Assembly: GCF_023159225.1 (NCBI RefSeq)
Contig: NC_063181.1
Location: forward strand, 4,237,606-4,301,605
Origin: Perognathus longimembris pacificus
Taxonomy: Eukaryota > Chordata > Mammalia > Rodentia > Heteromyidae
Length of the DNA stretch: 64,000 bases
Direction: 5' to 3'
This document shows, in pieces, positions 12,891-25,899 of the stretch. A model generated the notes under the pieces. The model saw only the letters and a list, made by a program, of their open reading frames with translations, was not told the DNA's origin and did not search any database. The first letter of the stretch is position 1, and the number at the start of each line of letters is the position of its first letter. Made by a program: the position numbers and the translations under genes.

Positions 12891-14352
12891 AGGCATTACA
12901 ACCAAGGAATTACATCAGAAAGTTCCCATGTAGGAATGTAGTACATGTAGTACACAATTTTTTTTGTCTCCCCTCCCCTGCTATCTGAGCCCCCTCATTT
13001 CTTTTTAGAAACAGCGATTTTATTTTCCTTTTCCATTAGCCAAAAATGAAATTGCATTGCAAAGGAGAGTGTGTCAGCCACCCCCTCCTCCCCTCCCCGC
13101 CCCTCCCTGGCCCCTTGTTGAGCAGGGATGGACAGAGGTACATGGGCTGAGAAGTTTTGAAATCAATGGCTTCCGGGGCCTTGCTAAGACGAAGGACTTT
13201 CCATTTCCCCAGCACAACCAGATCGGGGCAGTGACAACGCACACAAGTTCACTTCCAGGGACCTTGTGGTGCCTTTCCCCCCGGTGCTTCTCTGTCGTGT
13301 GACTATACTCGAAGCAAACAGCTGTACCAGCGCTTCTCCTTGGCGGCCTGTGCCAACGGCGTCAGAAGTGGGCTTGTCCAGGTAGAAACAGATTCGGATA
13401 AGGCGTGTCACAGGGATTCTGTATTCTGTAACCTAGGTTCTGATGCGGCTGCGGTGGGATCGATTATTCCCCCCGCAACCATTCCATACTCTTCGCCTGA
13501 CCAGAGCTCTGGCTGTCTGGAGAGGGTGGGTGCGCCTTGGGGAGGGGCACCAACATGGGAGAGGGGGTGTTATTCTCCTGTGAAAGTTGCTGTCTCCATA
13601 ACATGCCGTGCTTGTGAAGGGTGCAGAGAGCAGCAGCTTCTTTGGAACTTCCTTTGGTGCTGATAATTTGTTTTTCTTTTTGTTAATTTTGCTTTCCTGC
13701 ATGTGGCCAGTACTAGCTGCATGTTCAAGATCTCCACTCGCCAATCCAAGGTGGCCAGAAACACTTTGGGAGCCAGAAGCCAGAGGTTGGGCGCTCCCAA
13801 TCCTCTGTGACCTCCCAGACTCTGCGGTCCCATCCAAAGGGGGCACCAGACTGTTTCCTTACCTCACAGGGAAGAATGATTCGAAGAACTGATTGGTGGG
13901 GCTGAGTCGCTAAAGGATTGATCTGGAGACAGCAACTTGGCATGTTTTCATGTCATATTTTGTTTGTATGTCACTAAGACTTTAACCCAGGGCTTTGCTT
14001 TGTTCCCCTTCCCTCCGGCTCCACCGTATTCTATGTCTTTCCTTTTGCAATAGCTTTGGATATGGTGTCATTGACTGAGATTCCTAGGGCGTTGGCTAGT
14101 GCTAACTTCTCCCAAGGGAACAACATCATTCATACTGTATAAGGTGCTAGAATCAAACCTCATTTTATATACTTTGGTTCTTAGAGAAAAAAAAAAACAT
14201 GCAGAATTCTTTCTGTGAAGCCTTACTATCGATTGTTACAGCCAATTGTTTATCCAAAAAAAAGGTGAGAGAATAGAAAATAAAGATAAGATGCAGAGAT
14301 TCTGTATAAAATGTAACTAAACGACCTTTGCTATTTCCTACATTAATGTAAA

Positions 14353-14402
14353 CTACTATATATATGTATATGTGTATATATACATATATATGTATATGTT
14401 TG
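14353..14402. repeat. (TA)/(TATG)n low-complexity tract
   Basis: tatatatatgtatatgtgta followed by tatatacatatatatgtata. Confidence 0.85.
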
Positions 14403-15099
14403 AGGCAGATAGAAAGAATGGGAAAATGTACAGTATACTCATTTTTATTTAAGCTTTCACTTGGTTTGCAACTTTGAGTACGTACGTAAGAGAGGTGTAT
14501 GATGGGGATTGGAGAGGAAATGCCTGGTATGATAGAAGAAATCATTCATTTTTCCGTTCCGTTCCATATGTTATTCAAAGGAACAGCTGAATGAAAGGAA
14601 AGGGTAATAAATGCAAATGTAGATGTACTTGTTACTGTCTGAGTGTTCATATTACACTTGGGTGTTGTTTCTTCCTTATTTGAACATTTCTCAACACCAC
14701 TGTAAAAAAAAAAATAAGGCTCCTGTCTAGGGCATCAACAAATAACATTTACCTCAAGAAAGCTTAAAAAAAAAAAAAAAGGCAGTTGCTTTTTCTCCTA
14801 TCATTGAAAATATAATGACCAACTCCTGTCCCCTCTTCCCAGTCAAAATAGGAGGTGTTTCCATGGAAGCTGAGTCATGGGATCAAAGCATCTCTGGTGC
14901 TTTTCTCCCTGCTTCCTCCTTCTTTAGTTGTCACGGGAAGCAAACATCTGAGCGGTGACTTTTGACAAAGAAGTGGGGTGAGGATGTCGGAAAAGTGTGT
15001 TGGTGAATCCAAACTTTGCTGGAACAAGCAAGCGGCGGGGTGGGCGGGGCGGGGGCGGGGGTTGTTTCAAGGGATGGCTGTGCGAGCCAGTTGTCAGTG

Positions 15100-15101
<2 letters not shown>

Positions 15102-15136
<35 letters not shown>
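15102..15136 (+). repeat. (GT)n microsatellite
   Basis: An uninterrupted GT run just downstream of a GGCGGGG-rich segment (15036-15062). Confidence 0.95.
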
Positions 15137-15138
<2 letters not shown>

Positions 15139-15726
15139 CCTGTATATATGTTCCCATGTATGAAGTGTCTGGTGAATAGAGAGAAAAATATTGCAAACAG
15201 AAATGAACAGAAACAAATATATCAGATGCTATTTTATCAGATGATGCACGTGTTCACCTTGATGAGAAGCCACCGTTTCACAACTATGCAATCTTCCAGT
15301 TCCCCTTCCCTCCCTCCTTCACCTCGGATTCCAAACTGTTTCCCATACCCGCCCCCACAGATTGTTTTTTTTTTCCTTTTGTCCAAGAACCACAAATATC
15401 CGATCCCTGGTTCAAGGTGAGCATGCTACAGCAATTCTTTCCTAAATTTAAGAGCCAACAACAACAAAATAACAATGACAATGAAAGATTTCCTTTTCTT
15501 TCCTTTGCAATGATTTGATATGACCCTGTTTGGTTCTATAAAAGTGAACTGATGTCTTTCGTGTTTCAGTTCTGTGTTTACAATTTGTTTTCACCCCTTC
15601 TTGCCTTGAAAGATTTTCTTTATAGATTTGCCCCACCCCCACCCCAGTATAAGTTTTGGGGATGTGTTGACTTAAGGTAACAAAACAAAATTTGGCTTAA
15701 GTGGAACAATAAGCATTGTAGCCTCT

Positions 15727-15759
15727 GGGGTTGGGGTTGGGGTAGGGTAGAGTAGGGGT
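15727..15759 (+). repeat. GGGGTT-type G-tract cluster
   Basis: Three GGGG runs separated by TT or TA are followed by two more G-runs; it is G-quadruplex-capable. It resembles ciliate-type telomere units more than the vertebrate TTAGGG unit, and is too short to call an interstitial telomere. Confidence 0.6.
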
Positions 15760-17079
15760 AGCATACACCTGCAGCCACTATAGCACACCCCTCCTGGTCC
15801 TGAATAAGGACCCTGACCGGGAGCTGGTGTGTTCTGGGAAGGATGTAACTTGTTGGATGTTTTTCTTGCCTTGTTTATGGTCATCCGTATGGAGTAACCT
15901 GTCCTCAACGGTCCAGTAGCATCTCCCACCTTGGCTTCTGGCCAGCTCGTCTCCCAGTCAGCACGCCGCCCTCAGTGCCCAATCCTGCTTGCCAACCCCC
16001 CTCCCGCCCTGCCCTGCCAGCCATGGGTGGCACACTGGCCCCAGTGGGTTCCTGTGGCGGCTTTCATTTAGAAGCGTTACATCACAAGGGGCTGGCTGTC
16101 AAAGGTGCTCAGGAAAGCAGACTGCACACCCGCACACATCCAGAGGCACCAAGGGCCGCGGGATTGCGGTAGATCCCAGCGCACTCGCAGACCGTCGTGC
16201 AGCCGGCTTGGCTGAACTGGCTTCGCCTAGCCAAGTTGTAGGAAGTCATTAGAGAGAGAGAGAAGAGGAGCCTCCGGGTTACACAAAGCACAAAGTAGGC
16301 AGGGGCAGCCCTGCGCACGGCCAGCAGCTTCTCCGCGTTCTCAGCTGACACTGCACACAAGCCTGAGTTTTGCTCATGGTTTACAAATCTCGCACAAGGT
16401 GGCTGAGCCATCCGAGACAGGTTTCAAGAGGTCACTTCAGACACTGCCTCACTGCGGTAGCACAACACGCACCCACTGCCAGGCTGGTGGGAGCGAGGTG
16501 GGGTTCCTTCAGGATCGCGGGGAAGCCAGCCCTCCAGTGAGCACAGCCCCCTGGCCCTCCCATTCTCTTAGCGACTCAGGGGATCTAAACCACACACCGC
16601 ATCGAGCTTCCTTCACGTTGGTTTTAGCCACAGATAGCGTCTGCGGAGACCCGTCCCAGGGTTGTCTTACTTTTTCTTTTTTTTTCTTCCGCAGAGTCCC
16701 TTTGATCCTTTAAGGAGACCTTTGGCCTGCTACTGAGGGAGAGGGAGGTCAGCCTTGCACAAGTTCCATCTGGGCCCCCCTCCCCCCCACTCTCCGCCCC
16801 CTCCCCCCAAGGCTTTCCCAGAAGTCAACCTGTCTGTGAGTCTCAGGAAATCCCCAGGGGATCAGTTGCTGGGGTGGGGGAGGGGGGAGGGATGATATTC
16901 CCTGTTCTCCCATGTGGCTGGGGTTCTGCGTTGTGAACCCCCGCTTCTCTGGCTCGGTGCTCTAGCCTAGGGATGGCCTTAGAGATCCAAAGTGTCAGGT
17001 CTTCCACAGGACTCAAGATGAAAAGGAGACACGGGGTAAAAGGGTGCCCAGAGTGCACCCGACTTCTCCACGCGCCAAA

Positions 17080-17150
17080 AATCCCACCTCATCTGACACA
17101 TTAGGAAACCAGGGCTCAAAGAGACTTGCACAAGGTACCCTGGGCGATGG
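17080..17150 (-). mobile_element. MIR fragment, antisense
   Basis: The pattern cacctcatctgacacattag, gaaaccagggctcaaagaga, cttgcacaaggtaccc is the complement of the MIR core. Confidence 0.65.
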
Positions 17151-19679
17151 ACATAGATAGTCTGGCTTCAGTCCACCTTGGGGGGGGGGTGGCTATTCCT
17201 CCGCAAGGCCGCCCTGCCTCATCCCTTCTCCCGGGGGCTCATGGGAACCAGCTAGCTCCTAGTGCCCAGCGGGGCCTGTTGGAGGTGAACCTCAGGAGGT
17301 CTGGCATTACGTTTCCATCCAATGGCCAATAGGCTAGGAGAAGAGTGGAACCATGTGGGGACAACTTTTGGAATGGGGTACTTGGCACAGGTTATTTGAA
17401 CATGGCTTTCCTGACAGGTGCTTGGGAAGCCCCATGGAGCTGCGGTCCTCCTAGGAGCCCGATGAGGGATCCGTTTTACTTATTCCCGAGAACTGTTGTC
17501 TGTTCTCTCTGCCCTGTTTCCCATGATCGGAAGAGATGACTTCCAGATGAAAGGATTCTTTAAGGATCCATTAGAGGAGCTGACAGTTGGGGCTGGAGCA
17601 AGTTAGGAAATTTAATCTTTTCTGGGTCAGTGGCGAGAAGGTCATTGAGTTAGGTTAGAGCAGACAAGGGCTTTAGCGTGGCATCAGGAAAGGCCTCGCC
17701 AGAAGCATCCGGTCCTGGGCTGAGAATGAAGGTAAACTGAGGCCTGGCTGAGCGCTGGGCTCTGTTGCTGTCCCACATTCCTGGAGGTGATGGCTGGCAG
17801 TTCTGCCCTTTCCTCATTTCTAAAACAAGAGTGTGCCCGGTGACCACTCTGAGTGACTGGTGTCTCCAGCCCGGTGCACTGGCTAAAAGGAGGGGAAAAA
17901 GCACAGATGGCCGGGAAGAGGAGGGGGGAGAGAGGGAACGATGGATAGAGAGGGCAGATGAAAGGAGCAGGAGTGATAAGACCGCCACTCTCTTTTCCCA
18001 CTGTCAATCTCCTGTTTTACAAATTTGCTCATTGCCGTGATCTCAGCGTATCGACTCCCGGTTCCCCTACCCCATCCCGTGCCTCACAGAACGCTCCTAA
18101 CACTGCTGTCACCGTGGGGATCGCCAGAAGGGCCCTCAGTCCTTGGGCAAAACTGGGTGTCTAAAGAGCCCCGGGCAGTGTGATCCCAGGGCACAAGGGA
18201 AATTCACCTCCGTGTTCCTCATCCACCTCGTCACAGACCAACTTCTCCTCCAAGGCTCCTAACGGCATCTGCCGCTCTCCTTTATCCCCCCCGGGGTGCC
18301 TTGAAGTCTGACAGCCTTCTTCTCCCAGACCCCCCCCCCCTTCCAGGTCACCCACTACGATCCCAGTGGGTTTCCTTTGCTTTGGGCCTACAAGGGGACA
18401 GAAGCCCAGTTTCTCAGAGCTGCCCTACCTAGGCCGTGCCTTGTGCCGGAGCCCCTGAAGTCAAGGAGTAGACTCACAAGTTAATTGCCTAAAGCAGCAT
18501 CTCTGCCATGACATTTCCGCTCAAGCAGGCTGGAGGCAGCTGCCGGGCTCACCCCGACCTGCGGTCGCACACGCCCCGGGCAATTGCTTTGAGCCCCTTC
18601 CCCACTGGGCCCACAGTTTAAATGTGGATCTTCCCTGGGATGGGCTGAGGAAAGGAGGAAGGAACTCGAGGGGTTGCTAGATAAAGCCAGATCTCCCGGG
18701 GCCTCCAGAGCACCGAGAAGCCCACCGACGTACTTCCTTCGTACCAGAATCAGTCCTCCCTGTTGCATTTTCTAAACACACAGCGCAACCTGGATGATGC
18801 TCTTGGTTTGGGGGAGAATGCGAGGAAAGCCTGTCTCCCAGGGTATTGACTGCCCCTGGGGAGATGAAACACAAAGACAAAGGATATCCCAGGGGCCTCT
18901 GCCCCACGGGACAGGAGGTGACTTTGCGTCTCCCCAAGCCCCCTGCCCTGCCAAGTGACCTCTCGCCTCCTCCCATCCTTCACAAAGATCCACACATTCT
19001 GCCAGGACCCCCCAACCTCCCCTCAGATCTGCAGCCGCGCACTGCGATTGCTCAGGAGAGCCAGCTCTCCAAAATAGCCATTCGACCCCGTAACGAAGTT
19101 TGATTCCATCTGGGCCCTAGAGCCGGAGGGACGCCCCGCGTCCCGCAAGGTGCGTGGAGCCTCCCCGACACGGCAGGGTCAGGAGTCGGTGGCTGTCCGG
19201 TGGGAGCCTCCCGGAACTCTGTCTGCCCCCTGCCCGCGTCAGGTCGGATCTCCTGTGGGTGGCTGTCTCATGGCTCCCCTGGGCCAGGGAGGAGCCTCCT
19301 CTCCCCACGCACCCTCCCTCTCCTCCCCTTCAGTCAGCACAGCAGCAGGGCCACCGGCGGCGGCAGGGCGGTCTCCGTGGCGGCTCCCGCGGCTGCAGCG
19401 TGCCCTCGTGGCCTGCGAGTTCTGTCGGCAGGGCTGTGAGGGACCACCAGAGAGGGTTTCCCAGGACAGCCCCACGGCAGCCACTCGGAAGCCATCCCAG
19501 GACCTCACAGCCAGGTTGATTTCTAGCGAGTGTCAAAGGCACTGTCCTCGTCTCCATAGCTGCTGCACATGGGTCACTCCAGAGAACAACACCCCCCCTC
19601 CCGTCCACACCCAGCTGCTGGCTCCCCAGGGCCCCTGCCCTGCCGGGCAGGAATGCCCACCACCCAAGGGGACAGGTTA

Positions 19680-21720
19680 CTCCTAATTAGATAAGTTAAA
19701 ATTCCTTTTTTGGGGGGAGAGGGGTGTGGCGCACAAACAAAACAATACTTTTTCTTAGTTTCATCAGGGTTTACAATTGGCCGTATCTGACACCCTGATT
19801 TTTTTTTTTCCTTTCCATTTTGAAGCAGGAAGTTTCTATGGGGCTTATTTTTGGATGGGAGAACCCTGGGCCTCCTGCCCTGTGGATCAGTGCTTGCTGC
19901 TGTGTTAGAAACGCAGATCATGAGGACCACAGTATTAAGCCAAATTTAAAATCTTTAGTCTCCTCCATCTGTAAGTGTTATGTATCTACCTCATTATGAT
20001 TTTATTTTTCGGTTTCCTGTGCTTTCGTGTTGTGTACAATGTCAGAGGTGAAATGTAGATAAAAATATATATATATAAAAATATATATTTTTGCTTTGCA
20101 ATAAAGTTCAAAGCTATAACACAGAATATTCATGAAATGTCATAGCCTTTTATTGTGCTCTATCTCCTTAGTTGTGAATTGTCCCGGGAGCCCTTCCGTC
20201 TCTTCACTAGAGTCAATATTATTGTGTTTGTCATTTGATGGATTATTCTAATTATCTTGTCTGTACTCTTTTTTTTTTTGGGACACATTGAATAAGACAC
20301 GAGGATTCTTGAACAACTCTTGGTTTCAAAGGTGCTTTATTTCTGTGGACTTAAGTAATTCAATTGAAAGTGTCTCTGCAGACTTGAATTTTCCAGGAAA
20401 AAAAAAATTGTTCATCTCGACACCGTTGCTTTTTGGGTTTAGAACGAAAGGTTTGTGTGTAGGGGGAAAAAAGGCAACATTGGTTTGGCTTTGATTGCTT
20501 GATGCTTTTGCTGTTTATTTTTATGTCCAACCTGATTTCTTCTTGTAACTTCAATTTCTTGGTAGAGAATATGGGACTCACTGGCTTCTTCTATTCTGGG
20601 TCTGATTGGGCTACTCTCTGCCTTTTGACTGCTGTTTTCTCTAGGTTTAAATTATGTATCATGGTATTTGGTGTCAACTATGCTGTGCCCAGCCCCCTCT
20701 TCTCTAAAACTTTTAGAACTCTCTTCCATACCATGCATTAAGAGGGATGGTGCTTTGAAAACATTTGTAGTCTACAAGCCAGCGGTGCCATAAAGACTCG
20801 AGTTTTTCACAGGGCAGGTTTGTGAGATCTTGAATAATAGAAGATGGATTGTCTGAAGTTGATTCCCTTTATCTATGGTTTGGGTAAAATTATTTTCCTT
20901 TCAATAAGTTCATGTAGGTTTTGGCCCCTGCATGATTTGGGTGGTTCAATTATCCTTTTTCTTTTTGATTGTGTCTTTGGCCAAAATATGTAAGGCTTTT
21001 CTCAAATTTGTTCAATATGTTTTAAATGGGATAAAGAAAGATCCATAATTTAGAGTAAAATAGCCTTTAAAATGCTTCTTTTGTAAAACCTTTCTGTGTT
21101 TTATTTCCACAAATGATGATTTTCCTCCCTATGGGATAACGCAATGCTACAAAAATGAAACCACCTGAGAGTTGACTTCAGGATCATGTTGGGTTTCTCC
21201 CTTTCTTTTTCTGATGATCATAAGGAATTGCTGGTGTATATAGATAGTTGACATTTTAACTTGTATTTTGGGAAGTTCATTTTGTTCTTTAACAATGCTA
21301 AACTGGCTTTTAAAAACAATGCTGGCTAGGTTATACTTCGCTTGTTCTTGGCTATTTCTCTCTTTTATGGCATAATGGTCTGTCTATGCATTGAGATGCA
21401 GATAAAATGTATACCAAACGTGGAACACTCTGGTGTTATTTGGATAATGAAAAATACTTATTTATATGTATTACATACGTGTAAGAAGGTGAGTGGGAAT
21501 ATATCATATATTCACACACACAAACACATAAGGAAAAATAATACACATGAGTATAATCAATACACTTCCAAAGTTGGTTTCGATTCTGAGGAATTTTCCA
21601 CCTCACTGAGCTTTAAGAGTTCCTTTAAAATATTTAAATGTTTGAAAATTGTTTGCTTTTTCCCCCTCCCTCCCTCCCTCTCCTCCTGGCACTAGAAAGT
21701 GCATTTTTTTTTTATTATAC
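19680..21720. other. AT-rich, 3'UTR-like block 1
   Basis: Composition changes abruptly to AT-rich unique sequence containing a candidate poly(A) signal at 20100, TATATA-rich DNA at 20061-20093, multiple T-runs and no SINE. It reads like the distal part of a long vertebrate 3'UTR. No coding content is supported. Confidence 0.5.
20100..20105 (+). terminator. Candidate poly(A) signal AATAAA
   Basis: A canonical AATAAA follows an A/U-rich stretch, with a TTTTATTGTGCTC-type U/GU-rich region about 45 bases downstream. The arrangement resembles a 3' end of a plus-strand transcript. XKR6, the expected upstream same-strand neighbour, is one possible owner; nothing in this window proves it. Confidence 0.35.
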
Positions 21721-22333
21721 CCTAATCTTTTGGAGATGTAGTTGTGGTGGATTCACAGGAGCCTATTTTTTGGTGGATATTGGTTAGATTCTTTCTTGTC
21801 TCTTTACCTTCCCTCCCAGCCGGTGTCATGGGAAAGTTAGCTCCAGAAATACCTGGCCCGGCCAATTTGCCTTTCCAGACTTTGCCTTTGACTTTGCCTT
21901 TCCAGACACCTCAGTTCTAACCTTTTCCACCGGGATGGAATTGCTTACTGGAGTCCCTTCTGCAGTGTGAATACTGGGTTCTCTTCTCACCTGGTTGTTG
22001 GTCGCTCTTGGACTCTCTTGTTAGGAATCCATGTCTGGCCAAGCCCTCTCCCCGTTGTGTCTCCGACCTGTCAGGGGTCTCTCATGCTTACTTCTAGACA
22101 AGAAAAACTTCTAGGCCTAAGGAGCTTCAAAGTCCCCGGGTCACAGAGCAAGGGCATTTCAATGGGATGTAGGTGCAAGTGGTGCTTTTACTCTGAATTC
22201 CAGCTGTACAGCCGTGGCAGAGACTGTTTGCATTTTTCTAGTCCCTGAGTTTGCCAAGCACTGATCTTGCTTGAGAGAACAAGGCAACAGATAACAAATC
22301 TATTGTTCCTCACCCCTGAGTTCAAGCCGAAGT

Positions 22334-22344
22334 ACACACACACA

Positions 22345-22395
<51 letters not shown>
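22334..22395 (+). repeat. (CA)n microsatellite
   Basis: About 60 bases of CA with one CAAACA interruption. Confidence 0.95.
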
Positions 22396-22469
22396 GTTCC
22401 TTGGCTAATCCTACAATGTCCCTTTAGGCCAATAACAAATTGTTTTCATCAGTTTCTCATATGCATTGT

Positions 22470-22665
22470 TTTTGCCTGGTGTGGTGGTATAGGAATGTAT
22501 GGTGTGCCAGGTGTAGATCTCTATATAACTTTAGTGACTCAGGAGGCAGCGGTAGGAGGGTCAAGGTCTGAGGTTCATCCCAGGCAAAAGCATAAGACCC
22601 TATTTGGAAAAGCAAAAGAAGCAGGCATGGAGCAAGTGGCAGAGCACTTGCCCACTTGCTGAGAC
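22470..22665 (+). mobile_element. Old B1-like/tRNA-like dimeric SINE whose tail became a GGAA microsatellite
   Basis: The core has actcaggaggcagcggtagg and gacccatttgg-like B1 sequence, then a tRNA-like arm (gcatggagcaagtggcagag). The 3' end passes directly into the purine microsatellite at 22666-22841, as expected when an A-rich SINE tail seeds a microsatellite. Confidence 0.55.
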
Positions 22666-22841
22666 AGAGAGGGGAAGGGGAAGAAGGAGAAGGAGGAGAA
22701 GAAGAAGAAGAGGAAGAAGAGGAGAAGAAGGGAGAAATGAAGGAAGGAAAGAAGGGAAGAAGGAAGGAAGGAAAGAAGGAAAGAAGGAAGGAAGGAAGGA
22801 AGGAAGGAAGGAAGGAAGGAAGGAAGGAAGGAAGGAAGGAA
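22666..22841 (+). repeat. (GAA)/(GGAA)n purine microsatellite
   Basis: GGAGAAG and GAAGAA units grade into perfect GGAA repeats. It starts at the 3' end of the SINE-like element at 22470. Confidence 0.95.
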
Positions 22842-25800
22842 GATCTCTATCTTGAGGTTACTTTATCAAAAGAGTTCTGAAGTTAAAACATAGCTCATCT
22901 CCGACTATATAGCCACTTCCAAAATATTGTGAATTCATTTCCAGGTAGGTCCATTTTAAAGCTACAGGTTGTGGCAATAACAAATAATTTTTTTAAAGTC
23001 TTGTTTAGCAGTAATAAGAAACAACATTCGGGTCCACTCAAGCCCACCAGCACATCCAGATCTTCTCTAAGCTCCGGTGGGTGGTGACAGGTTGAGAATG
23101 ACTTCTCTGAGGAGAAAGGCAGAGTAAGAAAGGCAGTGTAAGAAGCTTTGTTTCTGTATCCCAGAGTTAGAGAGAACTGTCACCCAGCTCCTCAGTTCCT
23201 CCATGCAGGGTCTTGCCTCTTTGCAGTCCAGGGGTCAGCAAACTGAAGGACTGGGTTGCTACTAGCTTATTTTACTAGCCCAAGTACAGTTTCTTCTTCT
23301 GCAAGAGAAGATGACATTCCCAAAAGTCCCTTCTGTCCTAGAATTCTATTATTTACTCACCCTCTCACCTACCAAAGGAGAAAAAAAATTCAACTTCTCC
23401 TTCCTAATCTCCCAAATCAATTCAGTTCTCCGGACTTAAAAGAAAAGATGAAAACAACTGCCTACCACCCTTATAAACAGATCCCAAAAGTTTATCCTAA
23501 AAGGAGAAAATGACTTTGCTTCTTTTCCTTTTATTTTGTGATGGACGACAAGCAATTTAGTATACTATGGGGAAAGCCCAAGTGGTAGCTTGTCATGAAA
23601 TAGCAATCATCCCTCAGACAAATCCCACTGTCTTTCCAGAGTTCACTTTCAGCAGGTTAACTGTCGTGTGGAGAACATTGTCTTGGATACATGAAGTTGG
23701 GAAACTCGTTTCAGGGGAAGCAGGGGTGAGTTTAGTAGGGGGTCACTGAACTGTCCACTGCATTTCCTAAATGCCTGTGGTGGACATTCTTCATTCAGCA
23801 TTTTATCGCATCTTCTCAACCAATGTGACTAATGGATCTCATCCTCAACAGGTCAGAGACGTTGACATTATGACGAAGTATGGGCACAACTGAGTTCACC
23901 CCAACCCAATACTCTGGTCAGTGATGTTCAAGCCACAGTCGCTTGAGAGTTAGAAAAGTAGGCTTCCTATCCCAACTAGCACCTGCCCCAATGATGTCTG
24001 TATTCCAAACAACATTCCCGGAGATGTGTTGAAGCGAGAGGCAGCTCTGGAACTCAAGAGCAATGGCAGCCAAGTAGTCCTGGCTGTTGAGAGCGGAGCC
24101 ATCCTGCCTGGTCTTGGGGCATGCTTTGGACTTGTGGAGTTTTCCTTCATCCTGTACGTTTCACTCCATAGTTTCCCATGTCCTGACTTCATTCTGTCTC
24201 TTTCCTCACGGAATGCAGCTGTGATCACACATCCTTAAACACTGTTCCAACTACAGACGGCTAGGTTGGAAATACATGGTTTGGAGAGAGGAGATGTAGC
24301 GAGGCAGAACTGTAGGGACTTAGGTGAGGGCACCGGCATCTGTGAAGGCTATTCCGGCACCTGGCGTTTCCAAGTTTTCTCTTAGAAGGAAGAACTATGG
24401 TCATCAGCCTCTGGAAACCTCAGTGGGCCTGGAGGAGCTAGGTGAGGCACCCAGCGTCATGCGCAGAGGGCCAGGCCGATGGCTCTGTTGTGGGCCAGAG
24501 TGGGCTTGGTGCGCAGAGCCTGCTTCCGGGATGAGCAGTTCGGAGTAATGGGTTATGGACGAGAGTAGTCAGAGACGAGGTTCAGAAGTCTGGGGAAGCA
24601 GGATGGCCACCTGGCAGAGGAAAGAGCAAATGTGAGCCCATTGACGCAAAAAGTGAGAGACAGACGCCCGGGATCGCCTCGATCTCGTGACTCTACAACA
24701 ACCCAGGAGCCACCTGTGCTCTGAGAGCAGGACCCGGCGCCGAGAGGATGCCCGTAGGAGCTGAGCCTGCAGGGTTTGCTTCCTGAGGAATGTAGCAAAG
24801 GCTTCAGAAGAAGCCCAAGCTTCCCCCGCAGTCAGCCCTCACCCACATGGTGAAGTGCTTCCGTGTCCCTGCCATTCCCCCACATCCTATTCTGAAAGGA
24901 AGAGGGTTTTTCTAAACGCGACCGAGGAGCCACTCTACCTTCCCCTTTCAGGCTGTAGGTGCAAATGGTTCACTAACCCCTGCGCACACAAATCACCTCT
25001 GGGAAGCAAGTGGATCAAGCCACTGGCTACAGCCCAGAGGAGATGTGAGATGGGCTAGCCCGTCTCATGCCCTCAAAGGCAGCCCCTTGCCGTCTCACAG
25101 AGCCCCCTCTACATTTCAGTGACCCGCAGGAGCGCTTGCTCCAGTCAGGAGGGACTTACAGGGGATAGGAAACGGCTTGTCAGATAAGCTAGAGGGTCTT
25201 TTCTTGTGCTTGGACCCCATGCGAAGGCGAGCAGAGAGCTGCACGGGGAGGGTCAAAGGCCAACAGAAAGTCCCGTGGCTTCTTGCAGGTGTCTTGCTTG
25301 CCGTCTGTGACTGCAGTGCCTCGAGTCCCTGGGCTCTCCCTGCGGTCCTCCGATGCTCAGCGCCCTTCCTCACTCTCCCCAGACAGGCTGGCAGTGCACA
25401 TTTCAAGTAGCCATTCCTCTCCCACCCACCTTCCTTCTCTTCCTCCTTGGCACCTGGGGATGTGAAGTCAGTTACCTGCTCACCTCCTCCAGCCTCTTGC
25501 CCCCCAAGGCAAGACTCTTGGGAAATGGCCATACCAGGCTCTCAGAGAGATGCCCTTTTGGTTTTTTGACTCTTCCCCACCCCTCCTTTTTTTTTTTTTT
25601 TTTTCATTCCAGAATATGAGACTGAGAGGTACCATGGCCTTGGCAAGGACCATCTATTTGTCTCAGAGGCTCCTCGGCCCCCCAATTCACTTCTATTTTC
25701 CTTTTCTTCATGGGGCAATGGACCCGAACCTGTTGTTTCCATGCAATAGGTGGTGCTGCCCCCTCTCCCAACAGCTTGGGTCAGAGGCTGAAGGACAAAA

Positions 25801-25899
25801 CAGTGCTACCCCACAAGGCTCAGGCCAAAGCATCCTTCTTCACAAGTCCTTGGGAAAAAGCAAAGCTCAGTGAGGCAGGAAATTCCACTGGGATCCTCC

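Larger units (their letters stand above)
10510..19680. other. Non-coding, GC-rich interval without young SINEs
   Basis: No exon or conserved protein is recognisable in the short open frames, which overlap on both strands as GC-rich DNA does. It contains homopolymer C and G runs (11596-11609, 11993-12006), the pyrimidine tract at 12726, a CpG-rich patch near 12418-12500, GT and TA microsatellites, one MIR and a CpG-rich segment near 19110-19450. Confidence 0.6.
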
